A model generated the notes under the pieces. The model had not been told where the DNA came from. It searched no databases and saw only the letters and a program-made list of their open reading frames with translations. A program made the position numbers and the translations under genes. From IMG/VR virus record IMGVR_UViG_3300009085_000048, positions 1-41,025 of that record: 41,025 bases of DNA. One strand, written 5' to 3'. This document shows, piece by piece, positions 17,154-25,780 of this stretch; the stretch's first letter is position 1; every line of letters begins with the position of its first letter. Origin of the DNA: a virus.

Positions 17154-19067
17154 ATGGCAGAGATAAAATACAGGATAACCGCCGAGGACAAAACCGGCGC
17201 GGCTACGAACTCCGCATCGAATAATATTTCCGGCATGGCAAACAAGTTTGTCAAAATGGCCGGGGTAGCAATGGCCGCGATTGCGGGCGCAAAGGTCGTA
17301 ATTGATTTCGGTGTTGCTTGTTCTAAGGCATTTATGGACGCTGAAAAATCAGCGATGAAACTTGAAACAGCAATAAAAGCCACTGGGATGTCAGGGAAAA
17401 TATCCTCAAAAAATCTCGCCGAACTCGCGGCGCAATTGCAAGAGGTTACGAGATTCGAGGATGACGCGACAATTGCGGCTATGGCGACATTACAAATGTT
17501 CGGGGAACTCGATGAAAAATTGATTACCGATTTGACTCCTCATGTGATGGATGTTGCAGAGGCGCTTGACGTTGATCTTAATCAAGCGGCGATGATGGTT
17601 GCAAAAACGCTTGACGGATCGATGAATGCCTTTGCGCGATACGGTATCGAACTTGATATGACAAAATCAAAAACCGAACGCGCCGCGCAATTGACCGAAC
17701 AGCTTGAAGGAAAATTCGGTGGGCTTGCAAAGGCAATGGGCGAAACGACAGAGGGAAAGCTCGCGATACTTGCGAATAAATGGAATGATGTTATGGAAGA
17801 CATCGGAGCGGTCATAAATGAGGTACTTGTACCGATACTCGGTGTACTGGGTGATATTATAGACGCAGTTGGAAAAGTCGTAAAAGGTTTCCGGGACATG
17901 CTCGGCGCGATAAAAAACACCGTTGAATGGATCGGGAAAGGCGAAAAAGAACAAGAGAAAATGCAAAACGCCTTGCACCTCACGACAAAGGGAATTGAAG
18001 CGTACCAGAAAGCGACCGGTGAAATGCTCTTGCCAAAAAACGCATCTAATAATCAACTGATTGCATATCTCGAACAGGCTAAGGGGAAATTAAACGAACT
18101 CGGAACCGCTCACGATAAACTCGTGAAAGACATTCAAAATGCAGTTGATAAAAACGAAGTCGCGGCTGGTCCCGATCTTGTGTCGAAGTTTACAAACAAA
18201 ATGACGGACATGTACAAGTCGCGGGATGAATACGAAAAGTTGATGATTGCGAATGAACAGGAACAAGGCCGAATGTTGGCGTACATCGAACAGCTTGAGG
18301 CGGCAATCACAACATCGAAAAAAGGACAGAACGCAGAATCTGAAAAGCAGACGGAAGAATTATTGAAACAACTTGACATCATGAAAGAACGTCAAAGATG
18401 GATCAACGAAATCAACGAGATCAATCCGACGGTCCAGAAATATCAAGGAATGGGCGGATATAAAGGATCGGAGGGAATGGGAGAAGCAAAACCGAAAGAA
18501 CCAGATATGTTGTCTGGACTTATTGACGGTGCGTTCGGTCATCTCATCTCAAACGTTGAGAATCTCGGAAAGTTGCTTGATCCAATAACAACTTTCCTTG
18601 ACGGTTTCCTTTCGATTATCGGCGGACCGTTGAACGACGCGCTGCAACCGCTTGTGAATCTTCTGATGCAACTCGGAAAAATTGTCGGTCAATTATTGCT
18701 CCCTGTTATTCAGATTTTAGGATTTGTAATTAAGGGTGTTGCCGCGTTCATCGCGATGATATTCAACGGGATCGCGACGGTCATTAACTTTTTACTCGGA
18801 TGGGCTGGTGTGCATATCGATTACATGAACGTCGGTAATCTATCGCAGGAATCAGGCGCGGCGTCAAGTGGTTCAACATCCGGCACATCGTCTGAAAGCT
18901 CAACCTATTCCGGCGGAATGTCTCAATCGACCGCCTCACCGGTGTATAATGTAACCGTAAATGTTTACGCTGGTATTCTTGAAGCAGGGGATAAGGTCAT
19001 GACGACAGACGACCTTGCATTATTTATTCGTGACAGGATTTCTGCGCTCGCGGAGGTTGGCAAGTGA
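17154..19067 (+). CDS. Tape measure protein
   Basis: A 637-residue tail length ruler. Residues 1-280 have the usual pattern (YRITAEDKTGAATNSASNNI, then LNQAAMMVAKTLDGSMNAF and AILANKWNDVMEDIGAVINE). Central residues 280-440 are charged coiled coil, and residues 450-560 hold hydrophobic segments (VGQLLLPVIQILGFVIKGVA) that may enter the host membrane. A Ser/Thr/Gly linker precedes a short C-terminal domain. At roughly 0.15 nm per residue, the relation known for siphophages, the tail would be near 95 nm. It overlaps the next gene by 4 nt. Confidence 0.93.
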   Translation: MAEIKYRITAEDKTGAATNSASNNISGMANKFVKMAGVAMAAIAGAKVVIDFGVACSKAFMDAEKSAMKLETAIKATGMSGKISSKNLAELAAQLQEVTRFEDDATIAAMATLQMFGELDEKLITDLTPHVMDVAEALDVDLNQAAMMVAKTLDGSMNAFARYGIELDMTKSKTERAAQLTEQLEGKFGGLAKAMGETTEGKLAILANKWNDVMEDIGAVINEVLVPILGVLGDIIDAVGKVVKGFRDMLGAIKNTVEWIGKGEKEQEKMQNALHLTTKGIEAYQKATGEMLLPKNASNNQLIAYLEQAKGKLNELGTAHDKLVKDIQNAVDKNEVAAGPDLVSKFTNKMTDMYKSRDEYEKLMIANEQEQGRMLAYIEQLEAAITTSKKGQNAESEKQTEELLKQLDIMKERQRWINEINEINPTVQKYQGMGGYKGSEGMGEAKPKEPDMLSGLIDGAFGHLISNVENLGKLLDPITTFLDGFLSIIGGPLNDALQPLVNLLMQLGKIVGQLLLPVIQILGFVIKGVAAFIAMIFNGIATVINFLLGWAGVHIDYMNVGNLSQESGAASSGSTSGTSSESSTYSGGMSQSTASPVYNVTVNVYAGILEAGDKVMTTDDLALFIRDRISALAEVGK

Positions 19068-21988
19068 TAACAGATACATATACGTTTGAGGTTGATTTAC
19101 AAGGCGGCGCAGGATGGCAGGACATTTCAGACTATGTCGATGCAAAATCATTCGTCCGCGAACGGTCAATATACAACAATCTCAAACCGACGATCAACAC
19201 AATGCGGTTAAGCATCAATCGTAACGCTACACTTTTCAATTCATTTTTCACCTGCCAGAATGAAATACTTTTCAAAGCGACAAAAAACACGGCGGCATAT
19301 TTCACCGGGTACGTGAAACCTACTTTCAAGTATTCAGTGAAAAGTACACTCCAAAAAATGAACCTTGAAATTATTGATAACGGTTATCGGCTACAACGGC
19401 GGATCATGTCCGATATTACATACATCGGATATAATGTGATCGATACAAGCACGACGACGGAATCAATCATTCACAAATTATTGACTGCCGCTGGATACTC
19501 GGCGGGCGAAATAAATGTGACATCAATCGCGAAGACAATCGACTATTTCACGATCGAAAAAGGCAAGCAAACATATCAAGAGGCAATAACTAATTTACTT
19601 TTTGAATTCGGATACAATTATTATCATGACGAAAGCGGAGACTTTTGTATTTATAAATGGTTGCAAGACACAATTTCGACGACTGACAAATTTCAAAACA
19701 CGGGAGCCGGAAAAAATATAACCGGAGAATTATCGGCATCCGTTAAACCGGTTGAGATAAAAGGCGTCGATGTTGCATACTGGCCGCACTATCAGATAAC
19801 GGAAAACATACCGGTGTTCAACGAACAGGAAGGGAGTGAATCAAGCTACGCGACAAGGAAAGGGAAAAACTGTTTCGTCGAATTATCGGATGATGAATAC
19901 TACCCACCTAACTCCGGGACAACAGATGTATATATTCCATACTCTGTGAATCTTAATACAGTTAAAAAAAATAATTCTGATTCTGGTTTGACTGTTGGCG
20001 TCTATCATATTGTGAATGGAACTTATCTACCGCCGGATAATAAAACAGCGAACAATTTTTCATCTCATGAAGTGATATGTGTACCGGACACAATCACATA
20101 CAAAGTTGATGCAATCAATGAATATTTAGCGTCGAAAACATTGACACCGACAATAACGAATTATTATACGCGCGCAAAAGTCGTGATGCAAAACACTCAC
20201 GGTGAAACTGTGTGGATGACAAAGTTTCAAATCCTCGGAAAACCGATTTTGCGTGGTGACACTCAAATTGTCATGCGACGATTGATTGAAGATACCGAAA
20301 AGATATTGTCGGTCAAAGCACAATACATCGTGACAGAGGCAGACGCGACTGCTCTTGCATCCGCGCTCGAACGGTATTACCGATTCGGTGTGTACACATA
20401 TCAATTGAGATCGCGCGATGTGTTTGACCCAGGCAATTACGTTTACATCGACGAGGATTACAACATCGGAATCAATGCGCTCTGCCGCATAACAGGTGTT
20501 AAAGACGATGAATGGAAAGGCGAATACACATACACACTTGAAGGCGTCGCTGCTTATGAGGTCGAAACAATAACAACCGAGGGTGTGCGGGAAATGCCGT
20601 CTGTTATATTGCCGTCGGGCGTTGAAACGGCGGTTGATAAAGCTCCGCAAATACAGTTTATCTCCGCGAGCGGCACGACGACATACGACGCGCCGGGTGA
20701 GGGTGATCTATCAAAAATATACGAGGATGGTGTTGATAATTATTATGAATACACGGGGGGTGCGTGGGTGCAAACAACATCAATTAAAATCGGCGCGATA
20801 ATTGCCGCCGCGTTTACGGGTTTGATATCGTGTCTCGCGATTGTAAATCCTGAGGCCGATGTAACATCCGGGGAATGGTTGCCAAATAAGGATTTTCGCA
20901 TGTTTGCGTTTGAGAATAATTACGAGGACCAGAACGGAGTTGATGATTGGTTTGCTAAAAATTATTTACAATTTGAATCAACGATTAAAAAGTTTGGAAG
21001 TTATTCCATTAAACACAACTTATCTACTGACAACTCAGCTATATTAGTAGCATCTAATACGTGGCTCGGTACTGTTGGAGAGTCTCAGGCGTGGGGTTGT
21101 TGGTGTCAATTCAAAACAATTCCAACAGGATATGGGCAGGCAGTTATATTTGTTCAAGCAGATGGTAATAATTATTTTAATATACAAAACAACGAGGGAA
21201 CTATTTCTTTGATTATTAAAAAAGGTGGAACTACGACAACAATTACAGGGCATGAGATAACTAATGATGAATGGCATTATCTTGCTTTTTCGTATGACTC
21301 TGTAAATGATGTCGGTTATTTAGTCATTGATAATAGTATTTATAGTGATACGCCGACAGGTTCATGGGGTGTTGGTACATTTCAGGGTCAATTGAATGTT
21401 GGACAACGTATTAGCTCTGTTAATGTTTATGAAGCATATTTTGATGAATTGCTTCAATATTACGATAAATATCTTGACCCAAATATCCTCGTCCAGCATT
21501 ACAATCACGGCTTACCGTGGAACACGGATTATGCGAAAGATGATGTGACACTGATTGCAAAGACAGGCGGACGAGTTTATGCAAAAAATAAATTGACGAT
21601 CGGTGAAGCTGAATCTGAATTCTACAATCCTGAAAACGATATATCAGCCGGTACATTAAAATTATTAAGTTCGACAATTGAACTATTAAATAGTTCCGTC
21701 ACGTCTACAAGTCTACAAACGCTCGATGTCAGTTCTTTTATTCCTACCGGAACAAAGGCGTTATTGATTTTATGTCAAATGCAAGAGGGTGGTGGAGCCG
21801 TTAGAAGTGTTTATCTATATGCAAAATCAGATGAATCATATGTAACCGGAAGAATATTAAACTACTCAGGAAACATTGAACATAAACAAATTATTTTTCC
21901 GTTAATAACTCCGTATAAAATTTACTGGAAAGCCAGTGATACTGATATCGATCTTTTCAAAATAGATTTATTAGGCTATTGGATATAA
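19064..21988 (+). CDS. Tail-tip/receptor-binding protein with LamG-like domain
   Basis: A 974-residue protein after the tape measure, a position for distal tail and adhesin proteins. Residues 1-490 look like a baseplate hub/tail protein (TDTYTFEVDLQGGAGWQDIS; a repeated-strand core ending EYTYTLEGVAAYEVET). Residues 610-800 resemble a concanavalin/LamG sandwich: WGCWCQFKTIPTG, NDEWHYLAFSYDSVND, and the terminal EAYFDELLQYYDKYL typical of LamG-3 domains. These often bind carbohydrate, so host recognition is likely. DNA for about 20900-21480 and 21640-21980 is visibly more AT-rich and uses different codons than the first half, pointing to acquired receptor-binding modules. Confidence 0.75.
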   Translation: MITDTYTFEVDLQGGAGWQDISDYVDAKSFVRERSIYNNLKPTINTMRLSINRNATLFNSFFTCQNEILFKATKNTAAYFTGYVKPTFKYSVKSTLQKMNLEIIDNGYRLQRRIMSDITYIGYNVIDTSTTTESIIHKLLTAAGYSAGEINVTSIAKTIDYFTIEKGKQTYQEAITNLLFEFGYNYYHDESGDFCIYKWLQDTISTTDKFQNTGAGKNITGELSASVKPVEIKGVDVAYWPHYQITENIPVFNEQEGSESSYATRKGKNCFVELSDDEYYPPNSGTTDVYIPYSVNLNTVKKNNSDSGLTVGVYHIVNGTYLPPDNKTANNFSSHEVICVPDTITYKVDAINEYLASKTLTPTITNYYTRAKVVMQNTHGETVWMTKFQILGKPILRGDTQIVMRRLIEDTEKILSVKAQYIVTEADATALASALERYYRFGVYTYQLRSRDVFDPGNYVYIDEDYNIGINALCRITGVKDDEWKGEYTYTLEGVAAYEVETITTEGVREMPSVILPSGVETAVDKAPQIQFISASGTTTYDAPGEGDLSKIYEDGVDNYYEYTGGAWVQTTSIKIGAIIAAAFTGLISCLAIVNPEADVTSGEWLPNKDFRMFAFENNYEDQNGVDDWFAKNYLQFESTIKKFGSYSIKHNLSTDNSAILVASNTWLGTVGESQAWGCWCQFKTIPTGYGQAVIFVQADGNNYFNIQNNEGTISLIIKKGGTTTTITGHEITNDEWHYLAFSYDSVNDVGYLVIDNSIYSDTPTGSWGVGTFQGQLNVGQRISSVNVYEAYFDELLQYYDKYLDPNILVQHYNHGLPWNTDYAKDDVTLIAKTGGRVYAKNKLTIGEAESEFYNPENDISAGTLKLLSSTIELLNSSVTSTSLQTLDVSSFIPTGTKALLILCQMQEGGGAVRSVYLYAKSDESYVTGRILNYSGNIEHKQIIFPLITPYKIYWKASDTDIDLFKIDLLGYWI

Positions 21989-22001
21989 GAAAGGAAACAG
22001 C

Positions 22002-22478
22002 ATGGAAGATGACAGATTTACATCGGAACAAATCAACGTACTCGCCGGACTTTTTAAACCGATGCATGACCGGCTCGACTCCTCACTTGAAAAGCAAACG
22101 GTATTTAATGAGTCAATCTTGCATGCGTTAGACGAACTCCGCGCATTATCGGCAACGAACATGAACAACAATACACGACTTGAAAAAATAATGATCCATC
22201 ATCAAGAGGAATGTGTAGCGCGTACACGTATCGAGGGGCACATAACAGATCACAAAGATACAATCAAGGCGACCGTGACGGAGGTGCTTGCGAGCATCCC
22301 GAAGAAAAAAAGAGCGCAGGAAGTATTACAAATAATCGCGGTATGTGTATCCATCATCATCGGTGCATCGACGATCGGCACGATGGTATCGGGGTCAATC
22401 GCGAATAATAATATCAAGATCGCGCAACTGCAAACGGAAATTGAAACTATCAAGAGGGGGTTGAAAGATGCTCAGTGA
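22002..22478 (+). CDS. Membrane-anchored coiled-coil protein (hemolysin XhlA/holin-accessory-like)
   Basis: A 158-residue protein with a charged helical N-terminal 105 residues, one hydrophobic span at about 107-131 (EVLQIIAVCVSIIIGASTIG) and a short C-terminal helix. Its place just before the endolysin suggests a lysis accessory or holin-like function, but one span and a long soluble domain also fit a membrane-tethered structural protein. It overlaps the next gene by 11 nt. Confidence 0.55.
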   Translation: MEDDRFTSEQINVLAGLFKPMHDRLDSSLEKQTVFNESILHALDELRALSATNMNNNTRLEKIMIHHQEECVARTRIEGHITDHKDTIKATVTEVLASIPKKKRAQEVLQIIAVCVSIIIGASTIGTMVSGSIANNNIKIAQLQTEIETIKRGLKDAQ

Positions 22479-23079
22479 AAAAGGAATCGAACTTCAAAAG
22501 ATTCTTGACTATGTTGTTCGGCTACCGCAATATAAGAAAGACTATCAAAAAGGCGGTCCGCAGGAGACATACTGCAATTTACTCGCGAGAGGTGTACTCG
22601 ATCATGAGGCCGCCCGCGTGTGGGTGAAAGATTACCTTCCGCACGAATATAATTACGACATCTCGTTCATGAATCCTGGAAAATCGATATCGTACATCAT
22701 GACAATGACGATGATAAAGGTCGCGTATGATAATGTGTTGCGAATGTCTAAATCTGGAATCGCGACCGCGAAAACGCACGATGCAATATTGCCGCCGCAA
22801 GCCGGAAAATATCCGATTGAAGTCGATCCCGCGAGCGCGCAAGAGTACGCGAATGAGGGCGTCCCGATATGGGTTACGTCGGTCGGCGTCGGGCGGAACG
22901 GACATGAGGCGATTGTATATCCGACCGGGAACGCGGTCGATGAATACAGAGGTCCGATGATCGCGCAGGCCGGAGGGTATAACGGGATATTCTGGATTTC
23001 AGAATGGCGAGCGTTCGGCGAATATTATTTTGATAAAAACTCTGACATAAAGTTTTTTAGGTTCCCGTTGAAAGGATAA
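22468..23079 (+). CDS. Putative endolysin, cysteine peptidase/amidase fold
   Basis: A 203-residue soluble protein in the lysis region. Cys36 in ETYCNLLARG at a predicted helix start and His146 in GRNGHEAIVYP on a predicted strand have the spacing and order of CHAP/NlpC-like papain-fold enzymes that cut peptidoglycan peptides. A following aromatic stretch (GGYNGIFWISEWRAFGEYYF) is similar to the end of such domains. No signal peptide is present, so release would need a holin. The catalytic assignment is by pattern only. Confidence 0.6.
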   Translation: MLSEKGIELQKILDYVVRLPQYKKDYQKGGPQETYCNLLARGVLDHEAARVWVKDYLPHEYNYDISFMNPGKSISYIMTMTMIKVAYDNVLRMSKSGIATAKTHDAILPPQAGKYPIEVDPASAQEYANEGVPIWVTSVGVGRNGHEAIVYPTGNAVDEYRGPMIAQAGGYNGIFWISEWRAFGEYYFDKNSDIKFFRFPLKG

Positions 23080-23081
23080 TT

Positions 23082-23948
23082 ATGCAAGTAAATCATATAG
23101 ACATCGAATACAAAGCGAATAACGAAGAGTTTAATTTTTTTATCGCGTCGGATTCGCATATCGGACATATTGATTTTGACAGAGATCGATTTCTGTCTGA
23201 CATGGAAATTGCAAAAAGAAAAAACGCGAAAATAATTTTGAATGGTGACATCCTTGATTTGATAACCGTGCGAGATGCGAAACGATACCGAAAAAGCGGA
23301 GACCGTTATCCGGGTATTGACGCCCTTGTCAACAAACAGATCGAAGACGCCGCCGCAATCCTCGAACCATACGCGAAAAATATTGTGATGATCGGAGTCG
23401 GAAATCATGAGGGGACGTATGTACACTGGAACGGATATGATCCGATCTCCGGTTTGATAACGCTCCTCAATATGAAAACTGGATCGCAAATCCGACATGG
23501 TGGATATGAGGGATTCATCGTCATACGACTGTACCGAGAAAATAAAGGCGAACAGGGAGCGATAAAACGATACACAATTTTTTATAATCACGGTCAAGGC
23601 GGATCATCGGAGATCACAAAGGGAACGATTGACCTTTCACGTCGATCATACATCAACGCGGATTTGATCGTACTCGGCCACAAACACACGAAGATCATGG
23701 AATCGCTCAGTCCTGAAATCGGCGTGGACCGGTCAGGTAATATCTATGAGCGTGAGAAAAAAGGATTGATCACCGGGTGTTACATCAAAAATATTCGGAT
23801 CACCGACCCGGATAAAAACGGATATCAGCCTGATTTCCGCGCCGAAAAATGCAGAGTCCCGCAAGCACACGGCGGCGCACTCTTGACACTATGGGTGCAA
23901 TCGATCGGGAGAAATACGGAAATAAAATCAAGTCTAACAACATATTGA
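23082..23948 (+). CDS. Metallophosphoesterase (calcineurin-like)
   Basis: A 288-residue enzyme with the complete motif series: SDSHIGH (Asp24, His26), NGDILD near residue 48, GVGNHEGT near 108, FYNHGQGG near 169 and LGHKHTK near 194, which bind two metal ions. It would hydrolyse a phosphoester; substrates in this family range from nucleic acids to cyclic nucleotides and proteins. It starts 2 nt after the endolysin stop. A stand-alone phosphoesterase in a late lysis block is uncommon; a role in host nucleic-acid breakdown or DNA ejection is guesswork. Confidence 0.85.
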   Translation: MQVNHIDIEYKANNEEFNFFIASDSHIGHIDFDRDRFLSDMEIAKRKNAKIILNGDILDLITVRDAKRYRKSGDRYPGIDALVNKQIEDAAAILEPYAKNIVMIGVGNHEGTYVHWNGYDPISGLITLLNMKTGSQIRHGGYEGFIVIRLYRENKGEQGAIKRYTIFYNHGQGGSSEITKGTIDLSRRSYINADLIVLGHKHTKIMESLSPEIGVDRSGNIYEREKKGLITGCYIKNIRITDPDKNGYQPDFRAEKCRVPQAHGGALLTLWVQSIGRNTEIKSSLTTY

Positions 23949-23958
23949 GGAGGATAAA

Positions 23959-24165
23959 ATGAAAGAAAAGTTTTTGAATATCTGTTTTCGGATTTATGAT
24001 CTCATCATCAAGATGATATCGGTCAAGGGTTTGGTGTTTGTCATTGCGTCGGTGCTCAGGTTCCGGGGGGATATTGACGCAATAACGTGGGGATTTTTTG
24101 CGGCTGGTTTCGTCGGTTTGCGTACACTCGAAAAGTTTATAAATAGAGGAAATAAAAGTGAATGA
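23959..24165 (+). CDS. Small membrane protein, holin candidate
   Basis: A 68-residue protein with two hydrophobic segments (IIKMISVKGLVFVIASVLRF and ITWGFFAAGFVGLRTLEKF), a basic tail, and AGGAGGATAA before ATG 23959. Size, topology and place between the enzyme genes and the spanin-like pair fit a class II/III holin. No sequence signature confirms it. It overlaps the next start. Confidence 0.55.
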   Translation: MKEKFLNICFRIYDLIIKMISVKGLVFVIASVLRFRGDIDAITWGFFAAGFVGLRTLEKFINRGNKSE

Positions 24166-24478
24166 AAAAATATTATTTTTGGGGATTGGTATCGTTATTG
24201 GTTCTGTTGTTTCCGGTTTTGTTACCGGCGCAGCCTACAGCGGACAACTGGACGACGCTCGAAAACAAGTTAATGAACTTAAGAATTCAAATCGGAAACT
24301 TGAGGATTTATATCGACAGCTTGACGAAAAACATAAACGATTTAGAGAAGGCATTGACGGAATCAGAATTGATATTGCAGGACTTGATAGCGGAATTGGA
24401 AGCGTCGAACAAGAAATTGACGGAATTATTGAGTTTGTTAGATGCCTACGAAAAACAATATCAGGATTTGAAGAATGA
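24158..24478 (+). CDS. Spanin-like membrane-anchored coiled-coil protein (frame 2)
   Basis: A 106-residue protein starting at GTG 24158, 8 nt after GAGG. It has an N-terminal membrane anchor (ILFLGIGIVIGSVVSGFVTG) and a long periplasmic-type coiled coil (LDDARKQVNELKNSNRKLED onward), the layout of inner-membrane spanins. More than 300 nt of it are shared with the gene starting 4 nt later in a different frame. Both products look like genuine membrane coiled-coil proteins, as in Rz/Rz1 pairs, though here neither has a clear lipobox. Confidence 0.6.
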   Translation: MNEKILFLGIGIVIGSVVSGFVTGAAYSGQLDDARKQVNELKNSNRKLEDLYRQLDEKHKRFREGIDGIRIDIAGLDSGIGSVEQEIDGIIEFVRCLRKTISGFEE

Positions 24479-24548
24479 AAACAATATTCTAAAAGCCGGT
24501 ATTGTGGTCGTCGCAATCACCGGCTTTGTGTTGTGGATGTTAAAATAA
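24162..24548 (+). CDS. Secreted coiled-coil protein with C-terminal anchor (frame 3, overlapping)
   Basis: A 128-residue protein starting at ATG 24162, inside GTGAATGA. It has a signal-like N-terminus (MKKYYFWGLVSLLVLLFPVL, probable cleavage after PAQ), a heptad-rich coiled coil of about 75 residues and a C-terminal hydrophobic segment (GIVVVAITGFVLWMLK). The layout is suited to bridging or fusing cell envelope layers. It ends by overlapping the stop of the convergent minus-strand gene at 24540. Both overlapping frames lack stops for over 300 nt and both give sensible topologies, so dual coding is preferred over a choice between them. Confidence 0.65.
   Translation: MKKYYFWGLVSLLVLLFPVLLPAQPTADNWTTLENKLMNLRIQIGNLRIYIDSLTKNINDLEKALTESELILQDLIAELEASNKKLTELLSLLDAYEKQYQDLKNENNILKAGIVVVAITGFVLWMLK
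24485..24527 (-). terminator. Terminator of the leftward unit
   Basis: A perfect 9-bp inverted repeat AAAGCCGGT/ACCGGCTTT (24492-24500 and 24519-24527), extended inward by ATTG/CAAT, is followed on the minus strand by TTTTAGAA. It lies 13 nt beyond the stop of the last minus-strand gene and inside the 3' end of the convergent plus-strand gene. Confidence 0.7.
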
Positions 24549-25121
24549 AGACTCTGGTTGATTTGCATCATACCATTGTTTAATACCACGATCCACAATT
24601 GAAGACATATTTAGGTTTAAAGAAAAAGCCAATGCCCTCATTCTTTCATATTGCTCTGGATTTATATCAAGTGTAAAGTTTTTTAATATTTTGACTCGAC
24701 TATTGTGTTTTTTATTTTCTATTTTTTGTTTATTGTTTGTTGTCTTTTTTTCTCTTTTCTCATATGGTCTATACTTTACCCCCTTACTCATTTTATTCCT
24801 TGTCTCTTCACAAAAGTGTTTATTTTTATTCCCGCCCGATTCAAAATTGTATCCATTCGGGGAGATTGTATTTAATTTTTTTATCAGTTCTTTTTCAAAT
24901 AAATCGAGGAAGTATTCTGGTATATAAAACTTGTAAATATTGAAGTTTTCTACTCCATTTTTTCTTAATGATTTCTGAAATAAATATTTACCTTTTTTAT
25001 GTTGATATAATCGGCATTTAAATGTGTTTACTGTTTGCCCCACATATATTTTCCCGTTCTTTTTGTTCTGAAATACATACACAAGTGATTTCCAATTGCT
25101 GTCTTTTGTTTCAATACTCAT
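24540..25121 (-). CDS. GIY-YIG homing endonuclease-like protein
   Basis: A 193-residue protein. Residues 12-85 form a GIY-YIG nuclease: VYVFQNKKNGKIYVGQT holds the two tyrosine motifs, followed by the conserved arginine in FKCRLYQHKKG and the EKELIKKLN glutamate. After a lysine-rich linker, residues 145-190 look like a ribbon-helix-helix or NUMOD-like DNA-binding tail (FTLDINPEQYERMRALAFSL). Free-standing enzymes of this type act as homing nucleases. It is strongly AT-rich compared with its neighbours and is the last gene of the leftward unit, consistent with insertion. Confidence 0.88.
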   Translation of the reverse strand: MSIETKDSNWKSLVYVFQNKKNGKIYVGQTVNTFKCRLYQHKKGKYLFQKSLRKNGVENFNIYKFYIPEYFLDLFEKELIKKLNTISPNGYNFESGGNKNKHFCEETRNKMSKGVKYRPYEKREKKTTNNKQKIENKKHNSRVKILKNFTLDINPEQYERMRALAFSLNLNMSSIVDRGIKQWYDANQPESLF

Positions 25122-25275
25122 GGATTGACGCCTTTCGCTTCAATATTTTTTCAACGTCCGCGACGACATCGGCGACAATATTCCGTGCTACAAAGCCTGT
25201 GCCGTCGCTTAAATAGTCAAAATATTTTTGTCGTATTCGCTCCGTAATTTCAGCTCGTTCCTTTTCGTCGATCAT
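25111..25275 (-). CDS. Small hypothetical protein
   Basis: 54 residues starting MIDEKERAEITERIRQKYFD at ATG 25275, preceded by AGAAGGGAA and coupled (ATGA) to the gene at 25272. The C-terminal half (GFVARNIVADVVADVEKIL) resembles the end of the protein at 25790-25975 (RFIRNMVSDIVGNF), so the two appear to be diverged paralogues. No known domain. Confidence 0.65.
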   Translation of the reverse strand: MIDEKERAEITERIRQKYFDYLSDGTGFVARNIVADVVADVEKILKRKASIHEY

Positions 25276-25547
25276 TTCCCTTCTCTCGCTTTCACTGCGC
25301 ATATCGGGCAAACAGGCCGGCCACACATAACTTCCCATCCTTGAAGTTGTTTCGCGGTGGGCGTAAGTATAGTTTTCTCACTGCATCGAGCGCAAACAAT
25401 TACCGTTTCGACAAATGCATAAATAGGTTTTTTTATTTCCTCATCGTACCATATACGGCAATTGCCTACATCAATAACCTCATTACAATTATTTTCAATT
25501 CTTTTGTCATAAGACTTGCAATTTTTAATATTACATTTTATTATCAT
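25272..25547 (-). CDS. Cysteine-rich small protein, zinc-ribbon-like
   Basis: 91 residues with an N-terminal C-x4-C-x10-C-x8-C set and a second pair of CxxC-type motifs (VCARCSE and the terminal CGRPVCPICAVK), suggesting two zinc sites. Linked by ATGA overlaps to both neighbours. Function unknown; such proteins are common in early phage regions. Confidence 0.7.
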   Translation of the reverse strand: MIIKCNIKNCKSYDKRIENNCNEVIDVGNCRIWYDEEIKKPIYAFVETVIVCARCSEKTILTPTAKQLQGWEVMCGRPVCPICAVKAREGK

Positions 25548-25780
25548 ATTGTATACCAGATACTCGGATTAATTTGAATCTCCCACATATTACCGTTCGA
25601 TAGAGGTCGCGAGTCATTAAACGACGGCGGTGTTACTGTTGGCGGCGGATAACTAAATTCTTCGTTTAATTCTTCCCACAATTTACGCGCCTCTTCATAT
25701 GATATAGTCGCTGTAAATACCTTTCCACTTTTGCACGAAACCACTATATCAACTGATTTGTTAAACACTGTCTTTTTCAT
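25544..25780 (-). CDS. Small hypothetical protein ending in PSIWYTI
   Basis: 78 residues with a strong AGGAGGGGAG before ATG 25780. The last residues (INPSIWYTI) and the underlying 22 bp recur at the start of the membrane protein at 30272-30625 (IDPSIWYTI). That suggests the C-terminus was joined to a segment copied from the other gene, or the reverse. The central proline-rich stretch (YPPPTVTPPS) looks like a linker. Confidence 0.65.
   Translation of the reverse strand: MKKTVFNKSVDIVVSCKSGKVFTATISYEEARKLWEELNEEFSYPPPTVTPPSFNDSRPLSNGNMWEIQINPSIWYTI

Noticed and set aside
23025-23597. 190-codon minus-strand frame opposite the phosphoesterase
   Set aside because: The plus-strand frame carries all catalytic motifs; the antisense product shows none and lies against the transcription direction.
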